The notes beneath the pieces are model-generated. The model was not told where the DNA came from. It did not search any database and worked only from the letters and a program-made list of their open reading frames with translations. Shown here one piece after another: positions 1 to 8,219 of a stretch of DNA of 28,269 bases. Source of the stretch: a virus; the IMG/VR virus record IMGVR_UViG_3300032304_001272, positions 1 through 28,269 of that record, one strand, 5' to 3'. Numbering within the stretch: position 1 is the first letter of the stretch; each line of letters opens with the position of its first letter. The position numbers were made by a program, and so were the translations under genes.

Positions 1-1194
1 ACTGGGACTGTGCAATCAATAACTGCTACCAATAATGCACTAACTGTGAATGCTTGGAGTCATGTGGCTGTGACTCGCAGTGGTTCAACATATCGATTGT
101 TTGTCAACGGAGTTCAAACATCATCTACAGGAACCATAACCAACGCTGCAAGCACCAATGGTAATACCATGCATGTGGGTGGAGTTAATTTTACAGGTGC
201 TTTACAATACCTATCTGGATTTATCAGCAATCTGCGTGTGACCAGTGGTGCAGCATTATATACCGCAGGCTTTACTCCAAGTACCACACCATTGACAACC
301 TCACCGGGGTCTGGAACTGTTCAGCTGTTGTTGCCGTTGAGTGCGTTACCATTCACAGATTCAAGTGCCAATGCATTAAATGTTACCAACATTGGTACAA
401 CTCCATTGGCCAGTTCAGGTCCGTTTACACAAACGATCACTGCTGCAACTTTTGATACTCTATCACCATATGTGAGTCCAGCACCTGTAATGGATCTACG
501 GGTAGCACCTGCTACAGCCACAGTTGGTACTGTATGGCCCGATGCCTCAGGCAATGGCAACAACGGAACGCTGACTGGCAACAACTCATTTATGAGTCGT
601 ATAAACACAAACGGTGGTGCCATCAGACTGGCCACTGGTGCCAGCACAACAGCTAATGCTTCCTTCATCACTACACCGTTTACGCTCAGTACCACCAGCT
701 TTACGGTCAGCATTATATATTCCCTAGAGGGCAGCGTGGCCAATGGTTCACCGGCGGGCATTTGGGATAACAGTAGTATTACAGCAACTAGAGGTTATAG
801 AGGATTTTGGGGCCGGACTGATATCAATCAAATGGGTGCTCGTATCGGCGGTAGTGCCTATTCCTTTACTCCTATGTTAACTTCAGGTGGCAGTACCGCT
901 ACAATATTCAATACAATTTATGAAGCAACTTGGGTGGTTAGATCTGACCTTATCTACTTGTATATAAACGGACAAATAACAAACGTCAACAACATACAAA
1001 ATGCCGCACTGCCAGCCGCGGGCTTTGCTACCAATACCATGTTGTTTGGAGCAATGCGTGGTGACGATGGAACAACGGCTCCTAGTAGGAGCCTAGGCTG
1101 TACCTTGTATAATATGCGTGTTTATAACACAGCTTTAACACAAGCACAGGTAATAGCAAACTATAATTCGTACCGTGGTAACTACGGAATCTAA
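1..1194 (+). CDS. LamG/ConA-fold virion protein, 5' truncated
   Basis: The reading frame is open from the first base, so the true start lies outside the window. About 397 residues are visible. They form two beta-sandwich repeats of the LamG/concanavalin type. The first ends near FISNLRVTSGAALYTAGFTP and the second closes with LYNMRVYNTALTQAQVIANYN; 'NxRVYNxALTxxQ' is a typical end of a LamG domain. The protein is rich in Thr, Ser, Ala, Asn and Gly with few charged residues, as phage fibre proteins often are. It sits just upstream of other structural genes. The likely role is a tail-fibre or surface adhesin that binds glycans, inferred from fold and context. The exact virion location is unknown. 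Confidence 0.7.
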   Translation, partial: TGTVQSITATNNALTVNAWSHVAVTRSGSTYRLFVNGVQTSSTGTITNAASTNGNTMHVGGVNFTGALQYLSGFISNLRVTSGAALYTAGFTPSTTPLTTSPGSGTVQLLLPLSALPFTDSSANALNVTNIGTTPLASSGPFTQTITAATFDTLSPYVSPAPVMDLRVAPATATVGTVWPDASGNGNNGTLTGNNSFMSRINTNGGAIRLATGASTTANASFITTPFTLSTTSFTVSIIYSLEGSVANGSPAGIWDNSSITATRGYRGFWGRTDINQMGARIGGSAYSFTPMLTSGGSTATIFNTIYEATWVVRSDLIYLYINGQITNVNNIQNAALPAAGFATNTMLFGAMRGDDGTTAPSRSLGCTLYNMRVYNTALTQAQVIANYNSYRGNYGI

Positions 1195-1199
1195 TAAAC

Positions 1200-1207
1200 G
1201 GTAAATA
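1200..1207 (+). promoter_or_regulatory. Possible T4-type late promoter (GGTAAATA)
   Basis: GGTAAATA lies 18 bases before the start codon at 1226, in the short gap after the LamG gene. It resembles the T4 late consensus TATAAATA and the related xxTAAATA motifs of marine relatives. Only a short A/T-rich motif supports it. Confidence 0.3.
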
Positions 1208-1225
1208 TACTAAAGAGAGCAGACT

Positions 1226-1801
1226 ATGACAGTACAAACAATTAATATCGGCAATGTGGTAAATGATGGCCTAGGCGATGATCTACGCACCGCGTTTCAA
1301 AAGGTAAATGCCAACTTTGCAGATCTAAGCACTCAGCTAACTATCACTGCCACTAACGTCGGCGCAACCGGTGTGGGTGTTTTCAAAGAAAAAGTAGGTG
1401 CCGATCTACGATTTAAAAAATTAGTGTCTGGCACAAAGATGCTGTTGAATGAAAACACAGACACTATTACTGTTAACAACACTGCTCCAGATGCTTTTAT
1501 CAGAATAGACACTGACGCTGGTGTCATGCTGGCCAGCACACATCAACAGATCACCATGGCAGGAGTAGCTGCTCCGGGTTCTACTACCAGCCGAAAAGAC
1601 ATCGAAGTCAATGCTTTTGGATCTACTATAAGTTTTAAAACTATTGTTCCGGTTACAGACATCTTAACTTCCTACGACTTTGGAACTATCACTGGTTCAT
1701 ACACTAATGCCATGCAGGTAGCTTTACAATCTGCAAACATAGACTTTGGCACTGTTCTACTGCCTGGACGCATAGATATAGACTGCGGTAGTATTCTTTA
1801 A
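1226..1801 (+). CDS. Small T4-like structural protein
   Basis: This 191-residue protein begins with a motif around INIGNVVNDGLGDDLRTAFQ followed by KVNANFADL. That N-terminus recurs in structural proteins of marine T4-like phages. The same type of N-terminus appears in the protein at 4284 (FRDNFDTIKANFSAA), so the two look like distant paralogues. The rest is beta-rich and lacks charged low-complexity tracts. An AGAG-rich ribosome binding site precedes the ATG. It lies between the LamG protein and the Ig-repeat protein, in the same direction. A baseplate, neck or fibre-associated role is inferred; no catalytic motif is visible. Confidence 0.6.
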   Translation: MTVQTINIGNVVNDGLGDDLRTAFQKVNANFADLSTQLTITATNVGATGVGVFKEKVGADLRFKKLVSGTKMLLNENTDTITVNNTAPDAFIRIDTDAGVMLASTHQQITMAGVAAPGSTTSRKDIEVNAFGSTISFKTIVPVTDILTSYDFGTITGSYTNAMQVALQSANIDFGTVLLPGRIDIDCGSIL

Positions 1802-1812
1802 GGATCGATCGC

Positions 1813-4287
1813 ATGATATCATGGATCACACCCGCAGGCAGTTTAGGTTTATTAACGGAACGCATCACTGTAGATATCGCTGTATCAGCAACGTCTAACG
1901 TAGGGGCAGTGACATATTCTTTGATAGCAGGCGCACTGCCTAGAGGGCTGAAACTGATCAATGGTGCTATCAAAGGTAGCCCCACTGAAGTAAGAGTGTA
2001 TACTAACAGTAGGTTTGTAATACGTGCTGCTGATGGAGTTGATGTTGAGGATCGAACTTTCAGTATAGCAGTAGATGGATCTGATAGACCGATATGGTTG
2101 ACCAACGAGGGATTTTTAAATGTAGGTCCTGCAGAAGCATATTTTGTCTTAGATAATTCTCCTGTGAATTTTCAACTAGAAGCCCGTGACTCTGATGTAA
2201 TTGCCGGCGATATATTAGAATTTTACCTTATTCCTAATGGCGGTCTATTACCTCCCGGACTCAGTCTTAGTAAAACTGGTTTGATATCGGGATTCACTGA
2301 TCCTGTATTTGCAGTAGAATATACTAGAGAAACTTCAGGTGGATATGACACTGCACCTCTGGATGTGTTTCCCATAGACTTTGTAGAAGCAAGATCCAAC
2401 GGCTTTGATACATTTCTCTATGATACCGTAACATTCGACTATAACGAACCTAGTCGAACACCTAGAAGACTAAGCAGGATTTATAATTTCGTAGTAGCGA
2501 TCACTGATGGTGTGTATACTGAAAATCGTCTGTTTAAGATATATGTAGTCACTGAAGAATTTCTTCAAGCAGATAACAGTATTGTGCAGGTCGATACCAA
2601 TCTTTTTCAGGCCGATTCGTCTAGTACTAGAAATCCTATTTGGATTACCGGCAGCGATCTTGGTAGGTTCCGTGCCAACAACTATGTGACTATATTCCTA
2701 GATGTATACGATCCGCCGACACTGTCGGGAACTATCACTTATTTTTTACTACCTTTCAATCCCGATAACTCTGCCAGTGAACTACCACCTGGGATGGTCT
2801 TGGACAGCGTCACTGGCGAGATAGCCGGTAGTGTTCCTTATCAGGCCAGAATCTCAAGAACATACACATTTACTATAAGAGCGGTAAACTATCCAGCCAC
2901 ACTGGCCTATGTAAATTATATTTACAAAGGCACTTGGAACAACAGCACCACTTATATTGTCAATGATGCTGTGGAGTTTCAAGGAGTCACTTATATCTGC
3001 ATAGTTGCACATTTGAATCGATTACCCACAGACGATAATTTCTGGCGAGCAGGAACTTCCAAAGCTGAAAAAACTTTCACTGTGGTCACTATAGGTGAGA
3101 TAGAAAGCGCAATAAATTGGATCACTGACAGTGATCTAGGCACAATAAAGCCCAACCTACCCAGTCAAAAATACCTCGAAGCTGAAAGTCTATTATATGG
3201 CGGGCGGGTCAGCTATGAGTTCATTACCGGAGTATTACCTCCAGGTCTGACATTTCTACCAAATGGTATCATTCAAGGCAAGGTCAAACAGTTTGCAGAC
3301 GACGCTGGTCCAGGATTGACACGATTCTACGAGCGGGCTGACAGTCTTGCACCAGCGGAAGACAGTTCTACTCTTTCTAGAGATTTCTCTTCAACATTCG
3401 ATTCCGGTGATACCAGCTTTGATAAAAAATTCAAATTCACAGTACGAGCTCGAGACAGTGTGAATTTTTCAGCAGTGGATCGAGAATTCACTGTCACTGT
3501 GATCGCAGACAACAACAAAACATTTGCCAATCTCTATGTCAAAGCTTTCCAGACTAAATCCAAGAGATTGGCCTGGTATGATTTCATCACTGATGCTACT
3601 ATATTTCGATCTTCAGATCTATATAGATATGGAGACGCAAACTTTGGTGTCCAGACTGCACTAAATGTCTTGATATTTGCAGGCATAGAAAGTGTCTCTG
3701 CGGTAAAATATGTACAGGCTATGAGCCGTAATCATTATCACAAACGTTTAAAATTCGGCAATGTTAAGGTAAGTGAAGCCAAAGATCCAACAACTCAAAA
3801 CACTGTGTACGAAATCGTATACGTAGACATAATCGATGACCTAGAAAAAGACGGACGCAGTATCAGCCAAACTGTAGAGTTACCTAATAACATCAACAGC
3901 AAAGTGTTGATCAGTTATGACAGTATCAGAGTAGACAGCGATATTCCGTTTGTCAGCGACAGCGATCATCAAAGAGTATTTCCAAATTCAATCAAGAATA
4001 TGCGCAAACGAATACAAGCGGTGGGAAATCGAGATAGAGAATTTTTACCGTTATGGATGCGCAGCATTCAAGATAACGGCAGCGTTGAACCCGGATATGT
4101 AAAAGCATTACCCTTGTGTTTCTGTAAGCCGGGATCTTCTCCGGCAGTTGTAGCAAGAATCAAGGCCAGCGGATTTGATTTTAAAACCATTGATTTTGTA
4201 GCAGATCGTTATATAATAGATATTATAGACGGAGAAATAGAGGATAAATACCTTGCATTTCCGCAACGTGGAGAAAAACTACCGTGA
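1813..4287 (+). CDS. Large virion protein with putative-Ig repeats and CBM-like insert
   Basis: The 824-residue product has four recognisable He_PIG-like (putative Ig) segments. Each has an (E/T/S)Y.L..G.LP.GL.L...G.I.G core: near residues 35-60, 130-160, 310-345 and 465-495. Between repeats three and four, about residues 371-413, is a module reading YKGTWNNSTTYIVNDAV, then a YICI..H strand and an FWRAG end. It resembles the aromatic-rich type 5/12 carbohydrate-binding modules of chitinases. The C-terminal 250 residues are mixed alpha/beta with no Ig motif and may anchor the protein to the particle. The gene overlaps the next one by four bases (GTGA). A tail-fibre, adhesin or baseplate spike role is inferred from domains and neighbours. 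Confidence 0.65.
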   Translation: MISWITPAGSLGLLTERITVDIAVSATSNVGAVTYSLIAGALPRGLKLINGAIKGSPTEVRVYTNSRFVIRAADGVDVEDRTFSIAVDGSDRPIWLTNEGFLNVGPAEAYFVLDNSPVNFQLEARDSDVIAGDILEFYLIPNGGLLPPGLSLSKTGLISGFTDPVFAVEYTRETSGGYDTAPLDVFPIDFVEARSNGFDTFLYDTVTFDYNEPSRTPRRLSRIYNFVVAITDGVYTENRLFKIYVVTEEFLQADNSIVQVDTNLFQADSSSTRNPIWITGSDLGRFRANNYVTIFLDVYDPPTLSGTITYFLLPFNPDNSASELPPGMVLDSVTGEIAGSVPYQARISRTYTFTIRAVNYPATLAYVNYIYKGTWNNSTTYIVNDAVEFQGVTYICIVAHLNRLPTDDNFWRAGTSKAEKTFTVVTIGEIESAINWITDSDLGTIKPNLPSQKYLEAESLLYGGRVSYEFITGVLPPGLTFLPNGIIQGKVKQFADDAGPGLTRFYERADSLAPAEDSSTLSRDFSSTFDSGDTSFDKKFKFTVRARDSVNFSAVDREFTVTVIADNNKTFANLYVKAFQTKSKRLAWYDFITDATIFRSSDLYRYGDANFGVQTALNVLIFAGIESVSAVKYVQAMSRNHYHKRLKFGNVKVSEAKDPTTQNTVYEIVYVDIIDDLEKDGRSISQTVELPNNINSKVLISYDSIRVDSDIPFVSDSDHQRVFPNSIKNMRKRIQAVGNRDREFLPLWMRSIQDNGSVEPGYVKALPLCFCKPGSSPAVVARIKASGFDFKTIDFVADRYIIDIIDGEIEDKYLAFPQRGEKLP

Positions 4288-4865
4288 CAAGCAATATTAA
4301 TTTCGCAGCAATAAATGAAAACTTTCCTGTGGCTGGACAGGACAACGATACTCAAACGTTCAGAGACAACTTTGATACTATCAAAGCTAACTTCTCTGCT
4401 GCTAAGACTGAGATCACAGATCTGCAGGATAACTCAGCTCGAACAGATCAAGACAACGATTTCTTATACAATGTAGTGGGATCTCTGACTTTACAAGACG
4501 CTTATCTACGTAAAAAAGATTATGGTGCGGCTATTGTAGCAGGCACACAGGATATCAGTTTCAAACAGGCCATGTACCATGTAGTGAAGGTTGGAGCAAA
4601 TACCAGCTTGTCATTCACAGAATTTCCTACCGAATTAGTGGATATCACTGGGCTTGGAAAGATTGGTAAAGCCACTATAGAACTCTACGGAGATGGCACC
4701 GCTAGAACCATCACATTCACAACCACAGGTGCCACAGTGATTAAAAAATCTCCAGGATTTCCTCCATCAGTAACTGTCACCTCAGATACAAACCCTGTGA
4801 TCATCGAAGTATGGCAACACAGTACCGCTGTAATTTTCTTGAATTATCTAGGATTATACAGCTGA
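4284..4865 (+). CDS. Small T4-like structural protein, paralogue of 1226 gene
   Basis: The 193-residue protein starts at a GTG overlapping the previous stop. Its N-terminus (INFAAINENFPVAGQDNDTQ, then FRDNFDTIKANFSAAKTEI) shares the 'N-(D/E)-x-x-T-x-F-(R/Q)-x-N-F' pattern seen at the start of the protein at 1226. A short helical section follows (residues 38-60) and then a beta-rich C-terminus ending in YLGLYS. Proteins of this kind occur among virion genes of marine T4-like phages. A fibre or baseplate accessory role is inferred; function is not established. Confidence 0.55.
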   Translation: MTSNINFAAINENFPVAGQDNDTQTFRDNFDTIKANFSAAKTEITDLQDNSARTDQDNDFLYNVVGSLTLQDAYLRKKDYGAAIVAGTQDISFKQAMYHVVKVGANTSLSFTEFPTELVDITGLGKIGKATIELYGDGTARTITFTTTGATVIKKSPGFPPSVTVTSDTNPVIIEVWQHSTAVIFLNYLGLYS

Positions 4866-5095
4866 TGTTTCATCCCCTAAGTGGCGATTTGTCAGAATAC
4901 AAAGATCAAGATATTGAAAATCGCCTTATTGAATTGAATAAAAAATATCATGCTGCTGCAAGAATGGGCAGCAGAGATCTCTTGACACAACTATCAACAT
5001 TTGTTACAATATACAGAGAAGAACTCGCTAAGAGACATGCTCAGAAATTGAAACAGGCAGATGGTGATTTAGGTCAATTGATCAATGTGGACTAA
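4865..5095 (+). CDS. Conserved-type small hypothetical protein
   Basis: This product has 76 residues. The ATG at 4865 overlaps the previous stop by one base (TGATG), which suggests translational coupling. It is preferred over an in-frame ATG at 4811 that would lie deep inside the previous gene. The protein is mostly helical and charged, with a coiled-coil-like stretch (ENRLIELNKKYHAAARMGSR, then TIYREELAKRHAQKLKQ). There is no membrane segment or recognisable motif. Its function is unknown. It begins a run of small accessory and replication genes after the structural block. Confidence 0.6.
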   Translation: MFHPLSGDLSEYKDQDIENRLIELNKKYHAAARMGSRDLLTQLSTFVTIYREELAKRHAQKLKQADGDLGQLINVD

Positions 5096-5546
5096 TACAA
5101 CTCAACAACTTATCCAAGGTGTGATGCAGCATGGCCCAGATATACTGAGTCACTGCGTGACCGCTGACGATCTTTCACAGTATGTGAACCGATTACATCA
5201 AGAGCATTTAAACTACCCAATCCCCCCAGCCGACTTAGACTGTACTGAATGGTTCATTCCCAAAGAATATCAACACATGGACATAGAAGAATTTTTAGTA
5301 ACTAACTGTCCAAAACAGAATTATGATAGACTAATACAAGAACTTGATCTATATAAAAGCCACAATCTGCTGCCTGTACTGAGAGCAATGAAATATATAG
5401 TAGACACACTCAGAAACAATAATATAGTATGGGGAGTAGGTCGAGGCAGTTCTGTAGCCAGTTATGTGTTGTTCATAATCGGCATACATAAAATAGACAG
5501 CGTTAAATACAAACTACCAATCAACGAATTTTTTAAAGGAGACTAA
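5085..5546 (+). CDS. DnaE-like (C-family polymerase) fragment, probably non-catalytic
   Basis: This protein has 153 residues. Residues 113-151 (core NIVWGVGRGSSVASYVLF, then IDSVKYKLPINEFF) match the segment of bacterial DNA polymerase III alpha with the pattern GxGRGSxxxSxVxYxxxIxxIDxxxYxLxxxxFL. In DnaE this segment comes just before the catalytic aspartate motif (PDFDxDF). Here the protein ends at FFKGD, so the catalytic aspartates are missing, as are the PHP, fingers and clamp-binding parts. Residues 1-110 are helical and not recognised. It overlaps the previous gene by 11 bases. It may bind a nucleotide or a partner but cannot be a polymerase alone. A decoy or regulatory role is speculation. 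Confidence 0.65.
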   Translation: MWTNTTQQLIQGVMQHGPDILSHCVTADDLSQYVNRLHQEHLNYPIPPADLDCTEWFIPKEYQHMDIEEFLVTNCPKQNYDRLIQELDLYKSHNLLPVLRAMKYIVDTLRNNNIVWGVGRGSSVASYVLFIIGIHKIDSVKYKLPINEFFKGD

Positions 5547-5547
5547 A

Positions 5548-5778
5548 ATGGGTCTAACACACACCTCAATGAGAGGCAAAGAGATTGACATGGAAAAGAT
5601 GAGCATGAGATTTGAAAAAACTCCGGCTGTGGGTAATATGAAAGTAAATGCTCGTGGTGATGAGATAGGCGAAGGTGGCAAGGTCATCCGCACACGTGAA
5701 CAGGTGTTGGCAGACTACTATGCACAAAATCCCAATGCTTTGCGAGAAGAAGTATCAACTCGCAGTAATAAAAAGTAA
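5548..5778 (+). CDS. Small hypothetical protein of marine T4-like type
   Basis: The 76-residue product has a strong ribosome binding site (AAAGGAGACTAAA) before the ATG. It contains the stretch AVGNMKVNARGDEIGEGGKV followed by IRTREQVLADYY, a pattern that resembles small conserved proteins of marine T4-like phages. It is hydrophilic with no membrane segment or cysteines. Its position directly before the GroES-like gene suggests co-transcription. Function is unknown. Confidence 0.6.
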   Translation: MGLTHTSMRGKEIDMEKMSMRFEKTPAVGNMKVNARGDEIGEGGKVIRTREQVLADYYAQNPNALREEVSTRSNKK

Positions 5779-5786
5779 GGACTATA

Positions 5787-6185
5787 ATGGCTACGCAATT
5801 CGAAGCACGACAAATGCAGGTACGTCCCCTGTCGAAAGATATTTTAGTCAGCGATATGGACATGGGTGAACAGATCACCGCCAGTGGCATTGTGATCAAA
5901 AGTGATGACGGGAAAGCTCATGGTGTTAGGCCACGTTGGGCTCGAGTTTATAAAATCGGCGACAGCTGTGAATTAGACGTCAAGATAGGTCAGTGGATTT
6001 TAATTGAACACGGTCGATGGACTCGCAAGATCAAAATCGACGACGGCGAAAGCATCAAAGAAATTCAAAAGATAGAAATTTCTGCGGTGCTGGCTGTCAG
6101 CGATTCGCGACCCAGTGATGTTCACATTGGCGAGGAATTCAACCACGGTAGTAGTGCAACATTCAGTCCTGATCAATTTTTATAA
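5787..6185 (+). CDS. GroES-like co-chaperonin (T4 gp31 analogue)
   Basis: The 132-residue protein has the GroES plan: VRPLSKDILV at residues 12-21 forms the first strand and a flexible Gly-containing loop at about 25-40 follows. That loop ends in SGIVIKSD; the hydrophobic IVI (35-37) corresponds to the GroEL-binding tripeptide of the mobile loop. Then come RWARVYKIGD and a conserved 'GQWILIEHG' strand, like 'GDxVLF' in GroES. It is longer than host GroES (about 97) and T4 gp31 (111) because of a C-terminal tail from about residue 105. The expected role is to replace GroES on host GroEL to fold the major capsid protein, as T4 gp31 does. No GroEL gene is present here. Confidence 0.75.
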   Translation: MATQFEARQMQVRPLSKDILVSDMDMGEQITASGIVIKSDDGKAHGVRPRWARVYKIGDSCELDVKIGQWILIEHGRWTRKIKIDDGESIKEIQKIEISAVLAVSDSRPSDVHIGEEFNHGSSATFSPDQFL

Positions 6186-6424
6186 TGGGTTTTAAGAAAA
6201 GTTGGGAAGTCGGTGACATTGCTTCCCAAGTACATAGTCTTGCCAGAGAAATCTCTAGTCCGTACAACGACGGATTCACTCAGTGGTACTGCAAACAGGA
6301 TCTTTATCAAATTAAACAGATAGTAGATCAGGCCTTGGCTAAATCTCCCAACTTCGGGGAATTAGAACAAGAGTGGTTGCATGAACAAGAAAAAAAGCAT
6401 ATAATAAAAATACTAAAGTCTTGA
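6185..6424 (+). CDS. Small hypothetical protein
   Basis: This 79-residue product starts with a TAATG overlap on the GroES-like gene, so the two are probably translated together. It is predicted to be helical and contains several aromatic residues (W7, Y27, W34, Y35, W64). There is no signal peptide, membrane segment or recognised motif. Function is unknown. Confidence 0.55.
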   Translation: MGFKKSWEVGDIASQVHSLAREISSPYNDGFTQWYCKQDLYQIKQIVDQALAKSPNFGELEQEWLHEQEKKHIIKILKS

Positions 6425-6433
6425 AGGAGTTAT

Positions 6434-6796
6434 ATGACTAATCCGTTTCGTGATCAAGAAAAATTCATGCGAGCATGCGATCAATCAATAGACACAATGA
6501 ATGAATCACAGTACGCAATGTACAAGAGTTTGATTGAAGAGGAGTTTGGAGAACTGCAATCAGCACATGATATGGAAGCAGAACTAGATGCCTTGATCGA
6601 TATTCTAGTTGTTACTATTGGTGCTATACATTCAGCAGGGTTCGATGCCGAAGGTGCATGGCGCGAAGTCATGGCCACTAACTTTGCCAAGATTGATCGT
6701 GAAACTGGCAAGGTACGCAAACGTGAAGATGGCAAAGTACTGAAACCTACCGGATGGCATCCACCTGTGTTGTCACCGTTCCTAACTAGAAAATGA
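6434..6796 (+). CDS. MazG-like / PRA-PH family NTP pyrophosphohydrolase
   Basis: The 120-residue protein has the all-alpha NTP pyrophosphohydrolase signature: EExxE at residues 36-40 (within IEEEFGEL), then an acidic helix MEAELDALIDILVV at 48-60, which supplies the second set of metal-binding acids. The N-terminus DQEKFMRACDQ is typical of phage members of this superfamily. An AAGGAG site precedes the ATG. These enzymes hydrolyse (d)NTPs to monophosphates. In marine phages MazG-like proteins have been proposed to adjust nucleotide pools or the stringent-response nucleotide level; the substrate here is not known. It lies directly before the clamp-loader gene. Confidence 0.7.
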   Translation: MTNPFRDQEKFMRACDQSIDTMNESQYAMYKSLIEEEFGELQSAHDMEAELDALIDILVVTIGAIHSAGFDAEGAWREVMATNFAKIDRETGKVRKREDGKVLKPTGWHPPVLSPFLTRK

Positions 6797-6814
6797 TCGG
6801 AGAGGATTAATACA

Positions 6815-7738
6815 ATGAAAGAATTATGGGTAGAAAAGTACAGACCGAAAACAGTTGATGGCTACGTTTTTAGAGATGATCACCAACGTAAACAAATCGC
6901 TACATGGATCAAGGATAAAAGTATCCCGCATCTTTTATTAAGTGGTGTTGCTGGCATCGGCAAGACTACTTTGGCTAAAATATTAATCAATGAAATAGGC
7001 ATTGAAGAATATGATGTTCTAGAGATCAATGCATCTCGAACCAACTCAGTAGATGATGTACGAGATAAAATTACTAACTTCGTGTCAATGATTCCGTTTG
7101 GTCCGTTTAAAGTGGTATTACTGGATGAGGCTGATTATCTTTCTCCTAATGCTCAGGCTGCACTACGAGGAGTTATGGAAGACTATCATGCCACTGCTAG
7201 ATTTTTATTGACTTGTAATTATCCTAATCGTATTATTCCAGCAATACATTCGAGATGTCAGGGATTCCACATCGAAAAAACTGATATGACTGAGTACACT
7301 GCCAGAGCTGCTACTGTGCTAGTCGAAGAAGGTATTGAATTTGAGTTAGATACATTAGACAGCTATGTCAAAGTAGCATATCCTGATCTTCGAAAATGTC
7401 TGCAATTACTACAACAGAACAGTCAAGACGGAGTGTTATCAGCGCCAACTCAGGGAGATAGCGGTGCGGCTGATTGGAAATTTGACATGGTAGAATTATT
7501 TAAAACTGGAAAGCTACAAGAAGCAAGGAAACTGTTGTGCGGCAAACTGCGAGCAGAAGAGATGGAAGATGTATACGTGTGGTTGTATAACAACCTAGAT
7601 ATTTTTGGCAGTGAAGAAAATCAAGACAAGGCTCTCATGATCGTCAAGCAAGGTATGGTAGATCATACTTTGATCTCAGACCCCGAAATTAATCTTGCTG
7701 CTACATTGGTGAAATTATCCAAGATCAATGCCAGATAA
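6815..7738 (+). CDS. 44: Sliding-clamp loader ATPase subunit (T4 gp44-like)
   Basis: The 307-residue AAA+ protein starts VEKYRPKTVDGYVF, a hallmark of gp44 and RFC small subunits. It has Walker A GVAGIGKT (44-51), Walker B VVLLDEAD (100-107), sensor 1 FLLTCN (130-135) and the SRC arginine-finger motif (SRCQ, 146-149). The C-terminal third is the helical collar. It is close in length to T4 gp44 (319). With gp62 it would load the gp45 clamp for gp43. No obvious gp62 follows: the next gene is DUF2452-like. The start is supported by GGAGAGGA upstream. Confidence 0.9.
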   Translation: MKELWVEKYRPKTVDGYVFRDDHQRKQIATWIKDKSIPHLLLSGVAGIGKTTLAKILINEIGIEEYDVLEINASRTNSVDDVRDKITNFVSMIPFGPFKVVLLDEADYLSPNAQAALRGVMEDYHATARFLLTCNYPNRIIPAIHSRCQGFHIEKTDMTEYTARAATVLVEEGIEFELDTLDSYVKVAYPDLRKCLQLLQQNSQDGVLSAPTQGDSGAADWKFDMVELFKTGKLQEARKLLCGKLRAEEMEDVYVWLYNNLDIFGSEENQDKALMIVKQGMVDHTLISDPEINLAATLVKLSKINAR

Positions 7739-8219
7739 AAAATCTAATACTGCCAAAGGAAGAAACAGTTATGATTCAGAAAGCACAGGATCATTAATAC
7801 CTTTCTTTAATCGTAACGTGACTCCTTACGCTACAGAGGCAGGAGGTCCTAAGTTTGATCTTGTTCCGGTTACCCAGCAAAAAGACATAATGATCAATCA
7901 TGCTAGGATGTATGCTCAACAAGAATATAACCGGATAATGGAATTAGTTACTGTACTACAAAAACAAGCAGACGGTATTAAAAGACGTTTAGATGTCACC
8001 GACACTGTGCATACAGCCGAATACCAGTTTCAAATTGTTATGGGTCAGTATTATTGGATTGTTTGGGATAAAAGAAAAGAAAAAACTCTGTTAGTTCACA
8101 CAGGACCCAATGAGTGGAGCACCGGTGCTCCTGATGATTATCAATATCAAATGCGTGTAAAATACATGGGCGATCACACATGGTTAGAAGTAGACAATGA
8201 AGGAAATCCTGTAGAATGA
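7728..8219 (+). CDS. DUF2452-like protein
   Basis: This product has 163 residues. The central stretch (VTPYATEAGGPKFDLVPV, then INHARMYAQQEYNRIMELV and IKRRLDVTDTVHTAEYQF) matches my recollection of the DUF2452 family found in T4-like phages and some bacteria. That is followed by an aromatic-rich region (GQYYWIVWDKRKEKTLLVHT) and a C-terminal GDHTWLEVDNEG strand. The start overlaps the gp44 stop by 11 bases. No catalytic motif is apparent and function is unknown. The family assignment is from memory of the pattern. Confidence 0.6.
   Translation: MPDKKSNTAKGRNSYDSESTGSLIPFFNRNVTPYATEAGGPKFDLVPVTQQKDIMINHARMYAQQEYNRIMELVTVLQKQADGIKRRLDVTDTVHTAEYQFQIVMGQYYWIVWDKRKEKTLLVHTGPNEWSTGAPDDYQYQMRVKYMGDHTWLEVDNEGNPVE

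Noticed and set aside
321-761. Minus-strand open frame opposite the LamG gene
   Set aside because: It lies wholly inside a clear structural gene, has no ribosome binding site and reads as a low-complexity Val/Leu/Ala translation typical of an antisense frame.
4811-4864. Longer start for the gene at 4865
   Set aside because: It would overlap the previous gene by more than 50 bases without a good ribosome binding site, whereas 4865 has a TGATG coupling.
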